Shown in pieces: positions 32,591-41,569 of a stretch of DNA of 56,161 nt. A model generated the notes under the pieces. The model was not told where the DNA came from. It was given only the letters and a program-made list of their open reading frames with translations, and made no database searches. The stretch spans positions 1 to 56,161 of the forward strand of contig NZ_FOKR01000025.1 in assembly GCF_900112195.1 (NCBI RefSeq). The letters are read 5' to 3'. Numbering within the stretch: the stretch's first letter is position 1; every line of letters starts with the position of its first letter. This DNA comes from Butyrivibrio sp. YAB3001. GTDB taxonomy: Bacteria; Bacillota; Clostridia; Lachnospirales; Lachnospiraceae. The translations under genes and the position numbers were made by a program.

Positions 32591-34188
32591 TGCTTGCCGA
32601 CGATGAAGGAATCGTAATAGATTCCATGAAATTTATTATAGAAAAAGAATTTGGAGGCGCCTGTCAGGTCGAATTTGCCAAGACAGGCCGAAAGGTCATC
32701 GAACTTGCTGAGAGCTTTAGGCCCGATATTGCGGTTATAGATATTCATATGCCCGGAATAAACGGCATTGATGCGATTAAAGAAATGAAGAATTTCTGCA
32801 CCAATACTGTTTTTATCGTAATGTCAGCGTATGATAAATTCGATTATGCCAAAGAAGCCATTAAACTTGGGGTTCTTGAGTATATAACAAAGCCAATGGA
32901 AAAAATGAAGGTCATAAACGTTTTGAAAAAAGCCATGGCTCAGATTGACAGTGAGCGCGAAAAACGAAGTAACGAGCTTATGATAAAAGAAAAGCTTGAA
33001 ACTGTTGAGCCTATCATCGAAAATGGTCTTATTTATGACATTCTTTTGCAGGAACACTTTGAAGAAGATATCGAGAGTTACAGGTCAATACTGGGGATAG
33101 AGGAAAACTACGGATATATGATGGCCATTGTCTGTGGCGATTCCCAGGAAGGCAACCACATGACCAATGCTATTGGAAGCTCTGTGAAAATTTCCGGAAA
33201 ATATCAGGAAATCAGAGAAGGTGTAAAATCATTTTTTAACTGCAAGATAGGGAACGTAATGGCGAATAAGATTGCAGTGCTTATTCCATTGGAAAATGAC
33301 AGCCTGGAATATAATGACAGAACAGAGCTGATTTACAGGGCAAGAGAAATGGCTAAGTATCTCCGTAAAAAGACTGACATTAGTTTCAGAGTGGGAATAG
33401 GAGGAGTCAAGCCCCTTCGCCAGCTCTCGGATTCTTATAAGGAAGCTCTTAATGCTCTTATAGATACTACCGGTTCAGTTGCCCATGCTGATGACCTTAC
33501 CATAAGCTGTAATTATGAAGAGGACTACCCAAAGGCACTGGAAAAACCGCTGTTTGAAGCTGTCACAAAGGGCGATCTTAATGGCACCAGGGCAATCGCG
33601 GATAAATATTCTGACTGGATGTGCCAGAGAGCTAATGACGGCGATCTTATGTCCATGAGGCTTAAGGTTCTTGAATTTGCTCTTTACGCGGAGCACCTTG
33701 CCTATCAGAATGGCGGAATGACCTATCATTATTCCAGCAGGAACAACTATCTTCCGGAAATCATGGGGCTTAATACAACCGATGAATTAAAAAAATGGTT
33801 TATCGATAAGATAGAAAATGCCTGCAGGGACATTATCAGCAAGAAAGAAGAGCACTCCAACGACATAATGAAAACTGCCAAGGATTACATAGACAATAAT
33901 TTTGAGAAGGATATCTCACTTGATAATGTCTCAAGAGTGGTAAACGTGTCGCCTTATTATTTCAGCAAGATCTTTAAGGAAGAAAATGGACTTAACTTTA
34001 TCGAATATCTTACCAATGTAAGAATAGAGAAAGCAAAGAAACTTTTAGAGAATCCAAATCTTTCTATTAAAGAGATCTGCGCTTCCTGCGGCTATACCGA
34101 TCCGAATTACTTCAGCAGGAGCTTTAAGAAAAATGTGGGGGTTACGCCGACAGAGTATAAGGAAGCGTTTACTGTAAGTGGGAGATGA
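32578..34188 (+). CDS. YesN-type response regulator with AraC DNA-binding domain
   Basis: This 537-residue protein has an N-terminal REC domain (MYRVMLADDEGIVIDSM acidic pocket; phosphoacceptor Asp in VIDIHMPGING; KPMEK lysine), a long central region that includes a degenerate GGDEF-like stretch, and a C-terminal AraC domain with two helix-turn-helices (ISLDNVSRVVNVSPYYFSKIF and IKEICASCGYTDPNYFSRSF, each given here in outline). The ATG at 32578 overlaps the kinase stop and follows GGAGGG, excluding the upstream start at 32536. It probably activates the transporter genes downstream; an inverted repeat AAACATC/GATGTTT lies before chvE. Confidence 0.92.
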   Translation: MYRVMLADDEGIVIDSMKFIIEKEFGGACQVEFAKTGRKVIELAESFRPDIAVIDIHMPGINGIDAIKEMKNFCTNTVFIVMSAYDKFDYAKEAIKLGVLEYITKPMEKMKVINVLKKAMAQIDSEREKRSNELMIKEKLETVEPIIENGLIYDILLQEHFEEDIESYRSILGIEENYGYMMAIVCGDSQEGNHMTNAIGSSVKISGKYQEIREGVKSFFNCKIGNVMANKIAVLIPLENDSLEYNDRTELIYRAREMAKYLRKKTDISFRVGIGGVKPLRQLSDSYKEALNALIDTTGSVAHADDLTISCNYEEDYPKALEKPLFEAVTKGDLNGTRAIADKYSDWMCQRANDGDLMSMRLKVLEFALYAEHLAYQNGGMTYHYSSRNNYLPEIMGLNTTDELKKWFIDKIENACRDIISKKEEHSNDIMKTAKDYIDNNFEKDISLDNVSRVVNVSPYYFSKIFKEENGLNFIEYLTNVRIEKAKKLLENPNLSIKEICASCGYTDPNYFSRSFKKNVGVTPTEYKEAFTVSGR

Positions 34189-34201
34189 GAGGTCTTAAGG
34201 T

Positions 34202-35254
34202 ATGAAAAGAAGAACATCGTTTGCCGGGATGATTGCTACAATTGCAGCATTCTTCCTGCTTGTGGGCTGCGGGGCACAGCCGGTGGATACAGGGGCAAAG
34301 GAAAAACTTGATGATAAAAAAATACAGATTGGTATGTGCTTTGATTCTTTTGTTATAGAGAGATGGCAGCGTGACAGGGATGTTTTCGTATCTACGGCAA
34401 AAGAACTTGGGGCTGAGGTAAATGTACAGAATGCCAATGGCGATGAAATGCAGCAGAAAAAGCAGATAGAGTATTTCATCAAAAAAGGGATGGATGTTAT
34501 CGTTATTATAAGCATAGACCCTGAGGCCATTGCAGATACAGTAAAAAAGGCGCAGGATGCAGGAATTAAAGTCATTGCCTACGACAGACCGATTGAAGGG
34601 GCTGGGACTGACCTGTATATTTCTTTTGACAATGAAAAGGTCGGTGAAATGATGGGGGAAGCATTCGTGCAGAACGGACTTACTGATGGAAAAGTAATCA
34701 TGCTATGCGGCTCTCTTACTGATAAAAATGTTCCAATGGTTGAAGAAGGCTTTAAGAAAGTAATGGATGATAATGGAAATCAGGTTCTTGATGTTTATTA
34801 TGCTGATGGATGGAGGGCAGAACTTGCAGGGAATTACATCTATGAGCACATGAAGCTTGTGGAGCAGGCTGATGCTATCATGTGCGGAAACGATGATCTT
34901 GCCAGCAAGGTTGTGTTTGCTCTTTCTGAAAAGAGACTTGCAGGAAAGAAGATGGTTGCAGGTCAGGACGCAGATCTTGAAGCGTGCCAGAGAATTGTTG
35001 AAGGAACGCAGCTAATGACAGTATACAAGCCAATTGAGAAGCTTGCGCAAAAGGCAGCAGAATCCGCTGTAAAGCTTGCAATGAATGAGGAGATAGAATC
35101 TGATAATCTTGATGTTTACGATGATGGAAAAAAAGAAGTGCCATATCTTAAGATTGATCCTATAAGCGTTACTGCGAAGAATATCGATGATGTGATAATT
35201 AAGAGCGGTTTCCACCTTAAAGAAGATGTGTACCTTAATGTTCCGGGGAAGTGA
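34202..35254 (+). CDS. XylF-like sugar-binding lipoprotein
   Basis: This 350-residue protein has a lipoprotein signal with the lipobox around Leu-Val-Gly-Cys, and a type I periplasmic-binding fold like D-xylose-binding protein: IGMCFDSFVIERWQRDRD, DVIVIISIDPEAIAD, GIKVIAYDRPI, MCGNDDLAS and MVAGQDADLEACQRI. It lies 13 bp after the response regulator and before a terminator, so it is made with the sensory genes rather than with the transporter. It may feed the GguAB transporter or act as a ligand scavenger for sensing. Two binding proteins for one transporter is unusual. Confidence 0.85.
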   Translation: MKRRTSFAGMIATIAAFFLLVGCGAQPVDTGAKEKLDDKKIQIGMCFDSFVIERWQRDRDVFVSTAKELGAEVNVQNANGDEMQQKKQIEYFIKKGMDVIVIISIDPEAIADTVKKAQDAGIKVIAYDRPIEGAGTDLYISFDNEKVGEMMGEAFVQNGLTDGKVIMLCGSLTDKNVPMVEEGFKKVMDDNGNQVLDVYYADGWRAELAGNYIYEHMKLVEQADAIMCGNDDLASKVVFALSEKRLAGKKMVAGQDADLEACQRIVEGTQLMTVYKPIEKLAQKAAESAVKLAMNEEIESDNLDVYDDGKKEVPYLKIDPISVTAKNIDDVIIKSGFHLKEDVYLNVPGK

Positions 35255-35419
35255 TTATGAATTAACTGCATGATAATGGATTATTAAGCAGATAGTTCTT
35301 TAACAATGTCAACTTTAAAATTGGCAATTTGCAAACACTCTGGAATTAAAATCCAATAATGTGTAGTTCGATATAACGAAGATATATAGACGATGAGTAG
35401 CATTATATTAATATAATCC

Positions 35420-35458
35420 ACCGTGCTGGCAAAAAAATGCTAGCACGGTATTTTTTTT
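35420..35458 (+). terminator. Rho-independent terminator
   Basis: ACCGTGCTGGCA (35420-35431) pairs with 35438-35449 with one mismatch, followed by ATTTTTTTT. It separates the sensor operon from the transporter operon. Confidence 0.85.
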
Positions 35459-35483
35459 ATCTAAAATGTAATAAAAAATTGCT

Positions 35484-35510
35484 AAACATCGTAAATAATT
35501 GCTGATGTTT
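35484..35510. promoter_or_regulatory. Inverted repeat, candidate regulator site before chvE
   Basis: AAACATC (35484-35490) and GATGTTT (35504-35510) are perfect inverted half-sites 13 bp apart, upstream of the transporter leader. It is a plausible site for the AraC-type response regulator encoded upstream; the assignment is positional. Confidence 0.45.
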
Positions 35511-35537
35511 TTATGATAAATTGTTAAATGTAAAGAG

Positions 35538-35585
35538 CAGATGTTATTGCGGACCTGATAAAAGAACGCGATAACAACACATCTG
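35538..35585 (+). other. 5'-leader hairpin of chvE
   Basis: CAGATGT (35538-35544) pairs with 35579-35585 and TATTGCG (35545-35551) with CGCGATA (35567-35573), with a five-base bulge. It lies 38 bp before the start codon, consistent with a stabilising or regulatory 5' leader. Confidence 0.45.
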
Positions 35586-35622
35586 ACAATACCAAACAAC
35601 TATATAGGGAGGATTTTTAGAA

Positions 35623-36735
35623 ATGAAGAAAAAACTTTTAAGCGCATTCCTTTCAGTAGCTATGGCAGCATCATTACTTGTAGGCTGCGGAAGCGCAGGA
35701 TCCGGAACAGAGACAACATCTACTTCAACTACATCTACTAAGACAGAAAGTTCTGGCGGCGGTAAAGTTGGTGTTGCAATGCCTACAAAGGATCTTCAGA
35801 GATGGAACCAGGACGGCGCAAACATGGAAGCTCAGCTCAAGGCAGCAGGCTATGATGTAGACCTTCAGTATGCTTCTAACGATATCGCTACTCAGGTTTC
35901 ACAGATTGAAAATATGATCAGTTCAGGAGCTCAGGTTCTTGTAATCGCATCTATCGATGGTGATTCACTTGGAACAGTTCTTGCACAGGCTAAAGAAGCA
36001 GGCATCAAGGTTATCGCTTATGACCGTCTTATCATGAATTCAGACGCTGTTTCATATTATGCAACATTCGATAACTACATGGTTGGAACAAAGCAGGGCG
36101 AATACATCAAGGAAAAACTTGATCTTGATAACGCAGCTGGCCCATTCAACCTTGAGATCTTCACAGGTGACCCTGGTGATAACAATGCAAGATTCTTCTA
36201 CGGCGGCGCTTATGACGTTCTTAAGCAGTACATCGACAGTGGCAAGCTTGTTGTTAAGTCAGGTCAGGTAGAATTTGACAACGTTGCTACAGCTAACTGG
36301 TCAACAGAGAATGCTCAGTCAAGAATGGATGCAATCATCTCAGCTAACTATGCTGATGGAACAAAGATCGATGCAGTTCTTTGCTCAAACGACTCAACAG
36401 CACTCGGTGTTACAAACTCTCTTGAAGCTAACTACACAGGTGAGTGGCCAATCATCACAGGTCAGGACTGTGACGTTGCAAACGTTAAGAACATGATCGC
36501 TGGCAAGCAGTCAATGTCAATTTTCAAGGATACACGTACACTTGCAGCTAAGACTGTAGAGATGGTTGACGCTATCATGAAGGGGACAGAAGCTCCTGTA
36601 AACGATACAAAGACATATGACAACGGAACAGGCGTAATTCCTTCATACCTTTGCGAACCTGTATTTGCAGATGCAAGCAACTACAAAGAGCTTCTTATCG
36701 ATTCCGGATATTACACAGAAGATCAACTTAAGTGA
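35623..36735 (+). CDS. chvE: Multiple-monosaccharide-binding lipoprotein ChvE
   Basis: This 370-residue protein has a lipoprotein signal (Leu-Val-Gly-Cys, Cys22) and a Ser/Thr linker. Its binding domain closely matches Agrobacterium ChvE: GVAMPTKDLQRWNQDG, QVLVIASIDGDSLG, VIAYDRL, SYYATFDNY, FNLEIFTGDPGDNNA and a GYYTEDQLK end. ChvE binds several aldoses including xylose, glucose and galactose. Codon use is highly biased and the hairpins after it (36750-36930) would let it be made in excess over the transporter. GGGAGG precedes the ATG. Confidence 0.92.
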   Translation: MKKKLLSAFLSVAMAASLLVGCGSAGSGTETTSTSTTSTKTESSGGGKVGVAMPTKDLQRWNQDGANMEAQLKAAGYDVDLQYASNDIATQVSQIENMISSGAQVLVIASIDGDSLGTVLAQAKEAGIKVIAYDRLIMNSDAVSYYATFDNYMVGTKQGEYIKEKLDLDNAAGPFNLEIFTGDPGDNNARFFYGGAYDVLKQYIDSGKLVVKSGQVEFDNVATANWSTENAQSRMDAIISANYADGTKIDAVLCSNDSTALGVTNSLEANYTGEWPIITGQDCDVANVKNMIAGKQSMSIFKDTRTLAAKTVEMVDAIMKGTEAPVNDTKTYDNGTGVIPSYLCEPVFADASNYKELLIDSGYYTEDQLK

Positions 36736-36749
36736 TAAAGGAATTCAAA

Positions 36750-36930
36750 GTCAAAAGATGCAGTGCTTGCACTGTGCAGCTTTTGACCTTGAAGACCGAA
36801 CATACATGAGCAAGTAGAGCGGTAGCTCGGATTGTGAATGTATGTAGCATGACGAGAGCAAAGCGAAGTTATGCGATATCACGGAGAATATATAAATTGT
36901 GACGAGGCGGGGCGGATTCCGACCCGCCTC
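36750..36930 (+). other. Intergenic hairpin cluster between chvE and gguA
   Basis: Stems: GTCAAAAG (36750-36757) with 36780-36787 around an inner CAGTG/CACTG; ACATACAT (36800-36807) with 36838-36845 enclosing GAGC-GGTA-GCTC (36817-36828); GAGGCGGG (36904-36911) with 36923-36930, followed by TTATAA. These probably protect the 3' end of the chvE message and attenuate read-through into gguAB, as is usual for binding-protein operons. Confidence 0.6.
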
Positions 36931-36972
36931 TTATAAGGAGAAAATTCTAAAGACAAAAAGGAGGAGGGCAAA

Positions 36973-38505
36973 GTGGAGCAGATAATCTTGGAAATGAAAA
37001 ATATCACTAAAACCTTTCCCGGCGTAAAGGCGCTTGATAACGTTAATCTCAAGGTAGAAAAAGGTGAGATTCATGCGCTGGTTGGAGAAAATGGTGCAGG
37101 TAAATCCACACTTATGAATGTTCTTAGTGGTGTTTATCCATATGGCTCTTATACGGGCGATATCGTATACGATTCGCAGGTCTGTCAGTTCAATGCCATC
37201 AAGGATAGCGAAGCGAAAGGTATCGTTATTATTCATCAGGAACTTGCGCTTATTCCTTACATGACTATTGCTGAAAATATGTTCCTTGGAAATGAGAGAG
37301 GAACAAAGCTAAAAATAAATTGGGACGAGACCAATAAACTTGCAAGAAAATATCTTGATATAGTAGGACTTAAGGAAAGTACCCAGACATTGATTAAGGA
37401 CATTGGTGTTGGTAAACAGCAGCTTGTTGAGATTGCAAAGGCTCTTTCAAAGGATGCAAAACTCCTTATTCTGGATGAGCCTACATCATCACTAAACGAA
37501 ACTGATTCCAAGGCACTTCTTGATCTTATGCTTAAGCTAAAGAAAGAAAGAGGCCTTACATCAATCATTATTTCACACAAGCTCAACGAGGTTTCTTATG
37601 TTGCTGACAAGATCACAGTCATAAGAGACGGTTCAACTATCGAAACTCTTACAAAGGGAGTTGATGATTTCTCAGAGAGCAGAATCATCAAGGGAATGGT
37701 TGGACGAGAACTATCTGACAGATTCCCGAAGAGAGAGCCACATATCGGCGAGATAATGATGGAAGTAAAGAACTGGAATGTTTACCATCCTTTACATAAA
37801 GACAGAAAAGTTGTAGATGACGTAAATATCTATGTAAGAAAAGGCGAAGTTCTTGGTATTTCAGGACTTATGGGCGCGGGCAGAACAGAGCTTGCCATGA
37901 GTATTTTTGGAAAGAGCTATGGCGAAAACATATCCGGCGAGATTCGCATAAATGGAGAGTCTGTTCAGCTTAATACTGTAAGCAGCGCGATCAAGCACGG
38001 ACTTGCCTATGTAACAGAGGATAGAAAAGGTAACGGCCTTATTTTATCAAACCCTATAAAAATCAATACAACATTGGCTAACCTTGATGATGTAAGCCAT
38101 AACACAGTAATTGATAAGCATAAAGAATTTGCTGTTGCAGTTGATTATAAGGAAAAGCTAAAGACAAAATGTCCGTCAGTTGAACAAAATGTCGGTAACT
38201 TAAGTGGTGGTAATCAGCAGAAAGTTCTTTTGGCGAAATGGATGTTTGCAAATCCGGATATTCTTATCCTGGATGAACCTACAAGAGGTATCGATGTAGG
38301 CGCGAAGTATGAAATTTATTGCATTATCAACCAACTGGTAGCTGAGGGCAAATCAGTTATCATGATTTCTTCCGAACTTCCTGAGATTCTTGGTATGTGC
38401 GACAGAATATACGTAATGAATGAAGGTAAGATGGTCGGAGAACTTGATGGTAAGGATGCAACACAGGAAAAAATAATGACTTATATTTTACAGTCAGCTG
38501 GCTGA
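36973..38505 (+). CDS. gguA: Sugar ABC transporter ATP-binding protein GguA (XylG/MglA family)
   Basis: This 510-residue protein has tandem ABC domains. Domain 1 has Walker A GENGAGKST and Walker B LLILDEPTSSL. Domain 2 has the degenerate Walker A GLMGAGRTE typical of carbohydrate-uptake class 2 importers, signature LSGGNQQKV and Walker B ILILDEPTRGIDVG. It starts with GTG after GGAGGAGGG. It powers uptake with GguB and ChvE at the membrane. Confidence 0.94.
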   Translation: MEQIILEMKNITKTFPGVKALDNVNLKVEKGEIHALVGENGAGKSTLMNVLSGVYPYGSYTGDIVYDSQVCQFNAIKDSEAKGIVIIHQELALIPYMTIAENMFLGNERGTKLKINWDETNKLARKYLDIVGLKESTQTLIKDIGVGKQQLVEIAKALSKDAKLLILDEPTSSLNETDSKALLDLMLKLKKERGLTSIIISHKLNEVSYVADKITVIRDGSTIETLTKGVDDFSESRIIKGMVGRELSDRFPKREPHIGEIMMEVKNWNVYHPLHKDRKVVDDVNIYVRKGEVLGISGLMGAGRTELAMSIFGKSYGENISGEIRINGESVQLNTVSSAIKHGLAYVTEDRKGNGLILSNPIKINTTLANLDDVSHNTVIDKHKEFAVAVDYKEKLKTKCPSVEQNVGNLSGGNQQKVLLAKWMFANPDILILDEPTRGIDVGAKYEIYCIINQLVAEGKSVIMISSELPEILGMCDRIYVMNEGKMVGELDGKDATQEKIMTYILQSAG

Positions 38506-38518
38506 TAAGGAGGAGAAG

Positions 38519-39709
38519 ATGAATAAGGAGCAGATATTTGGTTTTTTGAAAAAAAATACCATGATCATAGTTCTGGTAATAGTTTTAGCATTTTTTGCAT
38601 GGCAGACAGGGGGAGCAATCCTTCTTCCCATGAACGTAAGTAACCTGATCTCACAGAATGCATATGTGTTCATTCTTGCAACAGGTATGCTGCTTTGTAT
38701 TTTGACAGGTGGTAACATCGACCTTTCAGTAGGTTCAGTAGTATGTTTCGTTGGAGCGATTGGCGCTATCCTAATGGTGAACTTGAATGTTCCTGTATGG
38801 CTCACAATTCTTACAATGATTCTCATTGGTACAGCAATCGGCGCATTCCAGGGCTTCTGGATCGCTTTTGTAAGAATTCCTCCTTTCATCGTAACACTTG
38901 CAGGAATGCTTGCATTCAGAGGACTTTCAAACGTTGTACTTAACGGACTTACAGTTTCAATCAAAGATAAGACAACATTCGTAAACCTCTTTGGTGGTGG
39001 CGCAGACTGCTATATCCCGGATTTCTTTGGCGGCGCAGATCTTAACCTCACATGTCTTTTCGGCGGAATTGTTGCAGCTATAGTACTTGTAGCTCTTCAG
39101 CTTATTAGCAGAAAGAAAAAACTTGAGAGCAACTACGACCTTGAGCCATTCTGGGCTTTCTGTCTTAAGATGATCGTTCTTGCAGGAGTTCTTGTTGTTT
39201 TTGCTTACAAGCTTTCACAGCACAAAGGTATTCCTACAGTTCTTATCTGGGTTCTTGTTGTAGTTCTGATCTATGGCTACATCACAAGCAATACAACAGT
39301 AGGACGTTACTTTTACGCAGTTGGTGGTAACGAAAAGGCAACAAAGCTTTCCGGTATCGATACTAACAAGGTTTACTTCCTTGCATACACAAACATGGGA
39401 TTTCTTGCAGCTCTTGCAGGAATGGTAACAATTGCCCGTCTTACATCAGCTCAGCCTACATACGGCCAGAACTATGAGATGGATGCCATCGGTTCCTGCT
39501 TCATCGGTGGAGCATCAGCTTACGGCGGAATCGGAACAGTTCCCGGAGTTATCGTTGGTGCCGTTCTCATGGGCGTTATCAACCTTGGTATGTCACTTAT
39601 GGGCGTTGATGCCAACATGCAGAAGGTTGTAAAAGGTGTAGTTCTTCTTGCAGCAGTTATCTTCGACGTAGTTTCAAAACGTGGCGGAAAGATGATCGTG
39701 AAGAACTGA
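38519..39709 (+). CDS. gguB: Sugar ABC transporter permease GguB (XylH/RbsC family)
   Basis: This 396-residue permease has about ten membrane segments. Family hallmarks are TGGNIDLSVGSVV near the first third, IPPFIVTLAGMLAFRG, YAVGGNEKATKLSGI, the coupling-loop region before IGGASAYGGIGTVPG, and a final VVKGVVLLAAVIFD segment. It is 13 bp after gguA with AAGGAGGAG. Length and the long central loop match GguB/XylH rather than the shorter RbsC. Confidence 0.93.
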   Translation: MNKEQIFGFLKKNTMIIVLVIVLAFFAWQTGGAILLPMNVSNLISQNAYVFILATGMLLCILTGGNIDLSVGSVVCFVGAIGAILMVNLNVPVWLTILTMILIGTAIGAFQGFWIAFVRIPPFIVTLAGMLAFRGLSNVVLNGLTVSIKDKTTFVNLFGGGADCYIPDFFGGADLNLTCLFGGIVAAIVLVALQLISRKKKLESNYDLEPFWAFCLKMIVLAGVLVVFAYKLSQHKGIPTVLIWVLVVVLIYGYITSNTTVGRYFYAVGGNEKATKLSGIDTNKVYFLAYTNMGFLAALAGMVTIARLTSAQPTYGQNYEMDAIGSCFIGGASAYGGIGTVPGVIVGAVLMGVINLGMSLMGVDANMQKVVKGVVLLAAVIFDVVSKRGGKMIVKN

Positions 39710-39803
39710 TGAATGTGATGGTCTGAAAGAAAAAGAGCGCAATTATTGAGAAATATTCAAGAATGCAAGATTCTGATTGTGAATAAAAAGATATAACATA
39801 AGC

Positions 39804-39845
39804 AACACTCCTATGGTTCAATCTGAGCATAGGAGTGTTTTACTA
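39804..39845 (+). terminator. Rho-independent terminator
   Basis: AACACTCCTATG (39804-39815) pairs perfectly with 39828-39839, followed by TTTAC. It ends the chvE-gguAB transcript. Confidence 0.75.
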
Positions 39846-39957
39846 TTTTGTGATAATTACTTTGATACTAATATGAAACAAAACTGTTCTTCTAAGAATG
39901 TAACTTATCTCTGATTGAAGACTATATAGTAGATTTTAAGTATGTTATAAGATTTTT

Positions 39958-41307
39958 TCATTCTATTGTGTTTAGATTTATGTCAATCCGAGTTAATATT
40001 TCAGGAAGGATTTTGACGGAATTGACCTTGTATCTCTCTCGAAGTGTTTCAAGGAGTTCTTTTTTGCCTGTGTTAGTCATCTCAATTGTGCTGCAGAAGA
40101 TACATAAAGCTGAATCTGCAACCTGCCTACTAAACGGGTTCATTTGAATCAGAAGACTATCAATCAGTAGAGATATGCTTGAGAAAGCATCAGTTCCATA
40201 TGAGGTAAAAGATATCTGTTGCAGAGAATAAAACTCCTCTATCTGTGAATAGTCTAAATCAGCAGTGTATAAATCCTGAAGATAACTGTTTGCTGTTTCT
40301 GTCAATGCTCTTTCAATGTCTTTTAGGTTTACAAGAAATCCTTCATCATCATATTTGTGCGCAGCTATACTGATTGGAAGGTTAGTAACTCCTCGCGTTA
40401 TAAAAAGACTGATAGTATATAGATCACTGTCTGCAATATGAGACGTGATCGTTTCAGGGAAAACATATACTTTCGAATTCTTGGTATTAATTGGATTACG
40501 CCTGGCAATGCCATTTTTATTGTTCTCATGGGAAGAAACGATTATTTCTTCACCTTTCGTTGCATTCACTCTAATGTATACGGAAATTCTGTAATATTCA
40601 TCAAGCATACAGATGGCATTTTCAAATTTTTCCTGTGAAATAATTTCTGAAATCATGAACGGTTGAATATGTTCAATATATTTCTTGATATATTCAAGCT
40701 TGTCTATTCCCACGTAGTCAAGATATTTGAAAAGATGCGTGTTTAGTCCTGATGCGTGCTCGGATTCATCAAGCCTTATTCTTTCAAGTTTGGCCAGACG
40801 TCGCAGACGCTTGCATAAATTCTTCTTTTTAGTCAGGTCATTTTCTGATTTCAGATTATTACCTTTAGTTTCGGGTATAATGCCAATCTTGTTGGTAATA
40901 ATTTCATTGTTATCAGAGGGAAGATTAACATTAGAAGACAGATCGACATCGGAAAATAGATTAACAATGTAAGATAGGATTCTTTTTTGAAATGAAGAAT
41001 CTCCTTTTCTAAAGAGTTCTATAAGCTGTTTCTCATCTCCGCTTAGATAATAGCAAGGATCAATATTTGCAGTGGTACTAAATTTATCATCTGCAGAATC
41101 AGTGCCAGTCTCATTGTTATCAAATAAGTCTACGGGTGAAAGATTAAGTGTCTTGCATATAATATTTATTTTCCCGGCAGAAGGATTAAACCCCTTCCTT
41201 TTCCAATCGCATATTGTGCTTTCGGCAATGCCCGTCATCTTTGAAAACTCTTTTTGACTTATTCCGCGTTCCTTAAGTATGGAAATAATCTTTTCACCAA
41301 TCTGCAT
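39958..41307 (-). CDS. XRE-family regulator with long uncharacterised C-terminus
   Basis: This is a 449-residue protein. Residues 1-62 are a Cro/C1 helix-turn-helix (ISILKERGISQKEFSKMTG, ESTICDWKRKG, ICKTLNLSPVDLFD). A polar linker (about 65-150) and a basic segment KKKNLCKRLRRLAKLERIR (about 158-176) follow. The remaining 270 residues form an alpha/beta region I do not recognise, with no nuclease or peptidase motif I could identify. Such large XRE fusions are often stress, phage or defence regulators, but this is only analogy. GAGGTGGG precedes the ATG. An AT-rich perfect-looking leader with GGTTAATCGAATTA (41341-41354) may be its operator. Confidence 0.72.
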   Translation of the reverse strand: MQIGEKIISILKERGISQKEFSKMTGIAESTICDWKRKGFNPSAGKINIICKTLNLSPVDLFDNNETGTDSADDKFSTTANIDPCYYLSGDEKQLIELFRKGDSSFQKRILSYIVNLFSDVDLSSNVNLPSDNNEIITNKIGIIPETKGNNLKSENDLTKKKNLCKRLRRLAKLERIRLDESEHASGLNTHLFKYLDYVGIDKLEYIKKYIEHIQPFMISEIISQEKFENAICMLDEYYRISVYIRVNATKGEEIIVSSHENNKNGIARRNPINTKNSKVYVFPETITSHIADSDLYTISLFITRGVTNLPISIAAHKYDDEGFLVNLKDIERALTETANSYLQDLYTADLDYSQIEEFYSLQQISFTSYGTDAFSSISLLIDSLLIQMNPFSRQVADSALCIFCSTIEMTNTGKKELLETLRERYKVNSVKILPEILTRIDINLNTIE

Positions 41308-41393
41308 AGACCCACCTCGACAAATATAAAACTAAAATTCGGTTAATCGAATTATAAAGTCAAAGTGGTGTTTTGTCAAATTGTTAGTACTAG

Positions 41394-41425
41394 AAAAAGA
41401 GCATGCGTGTGTGCATACTCTTTTT
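41394..41425. terminator. Bidirectional terminator
   Basis: AAAAAGAGCATGC (41394-41405 and the next base) pairs with GCATACTCTTTTT (41413-41425) with one mismatch. On the minus strand it follows the Rpn nuclease gene. Confidence 0.7.
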
Positions 41426-41569
41426 AGTATTTAACTATGACTATATTAATGGGTACTGCTTTTAATGGTATCAAGTAATACTTAAATCCTCATCCAAATT
41501 AGATAAATCAATTTCATACATCTTATTGTCTTGCATTATCCGTTAACTCCTTTTCGAGTGAAGAAAAGT

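Noticed and set aside
36750..36930. Riboswitch between chvE and gguA
   Set aside because: The hairpins show no recognisable aptamer core, and intergenic stems of this kind are usual after binding-protein genes.
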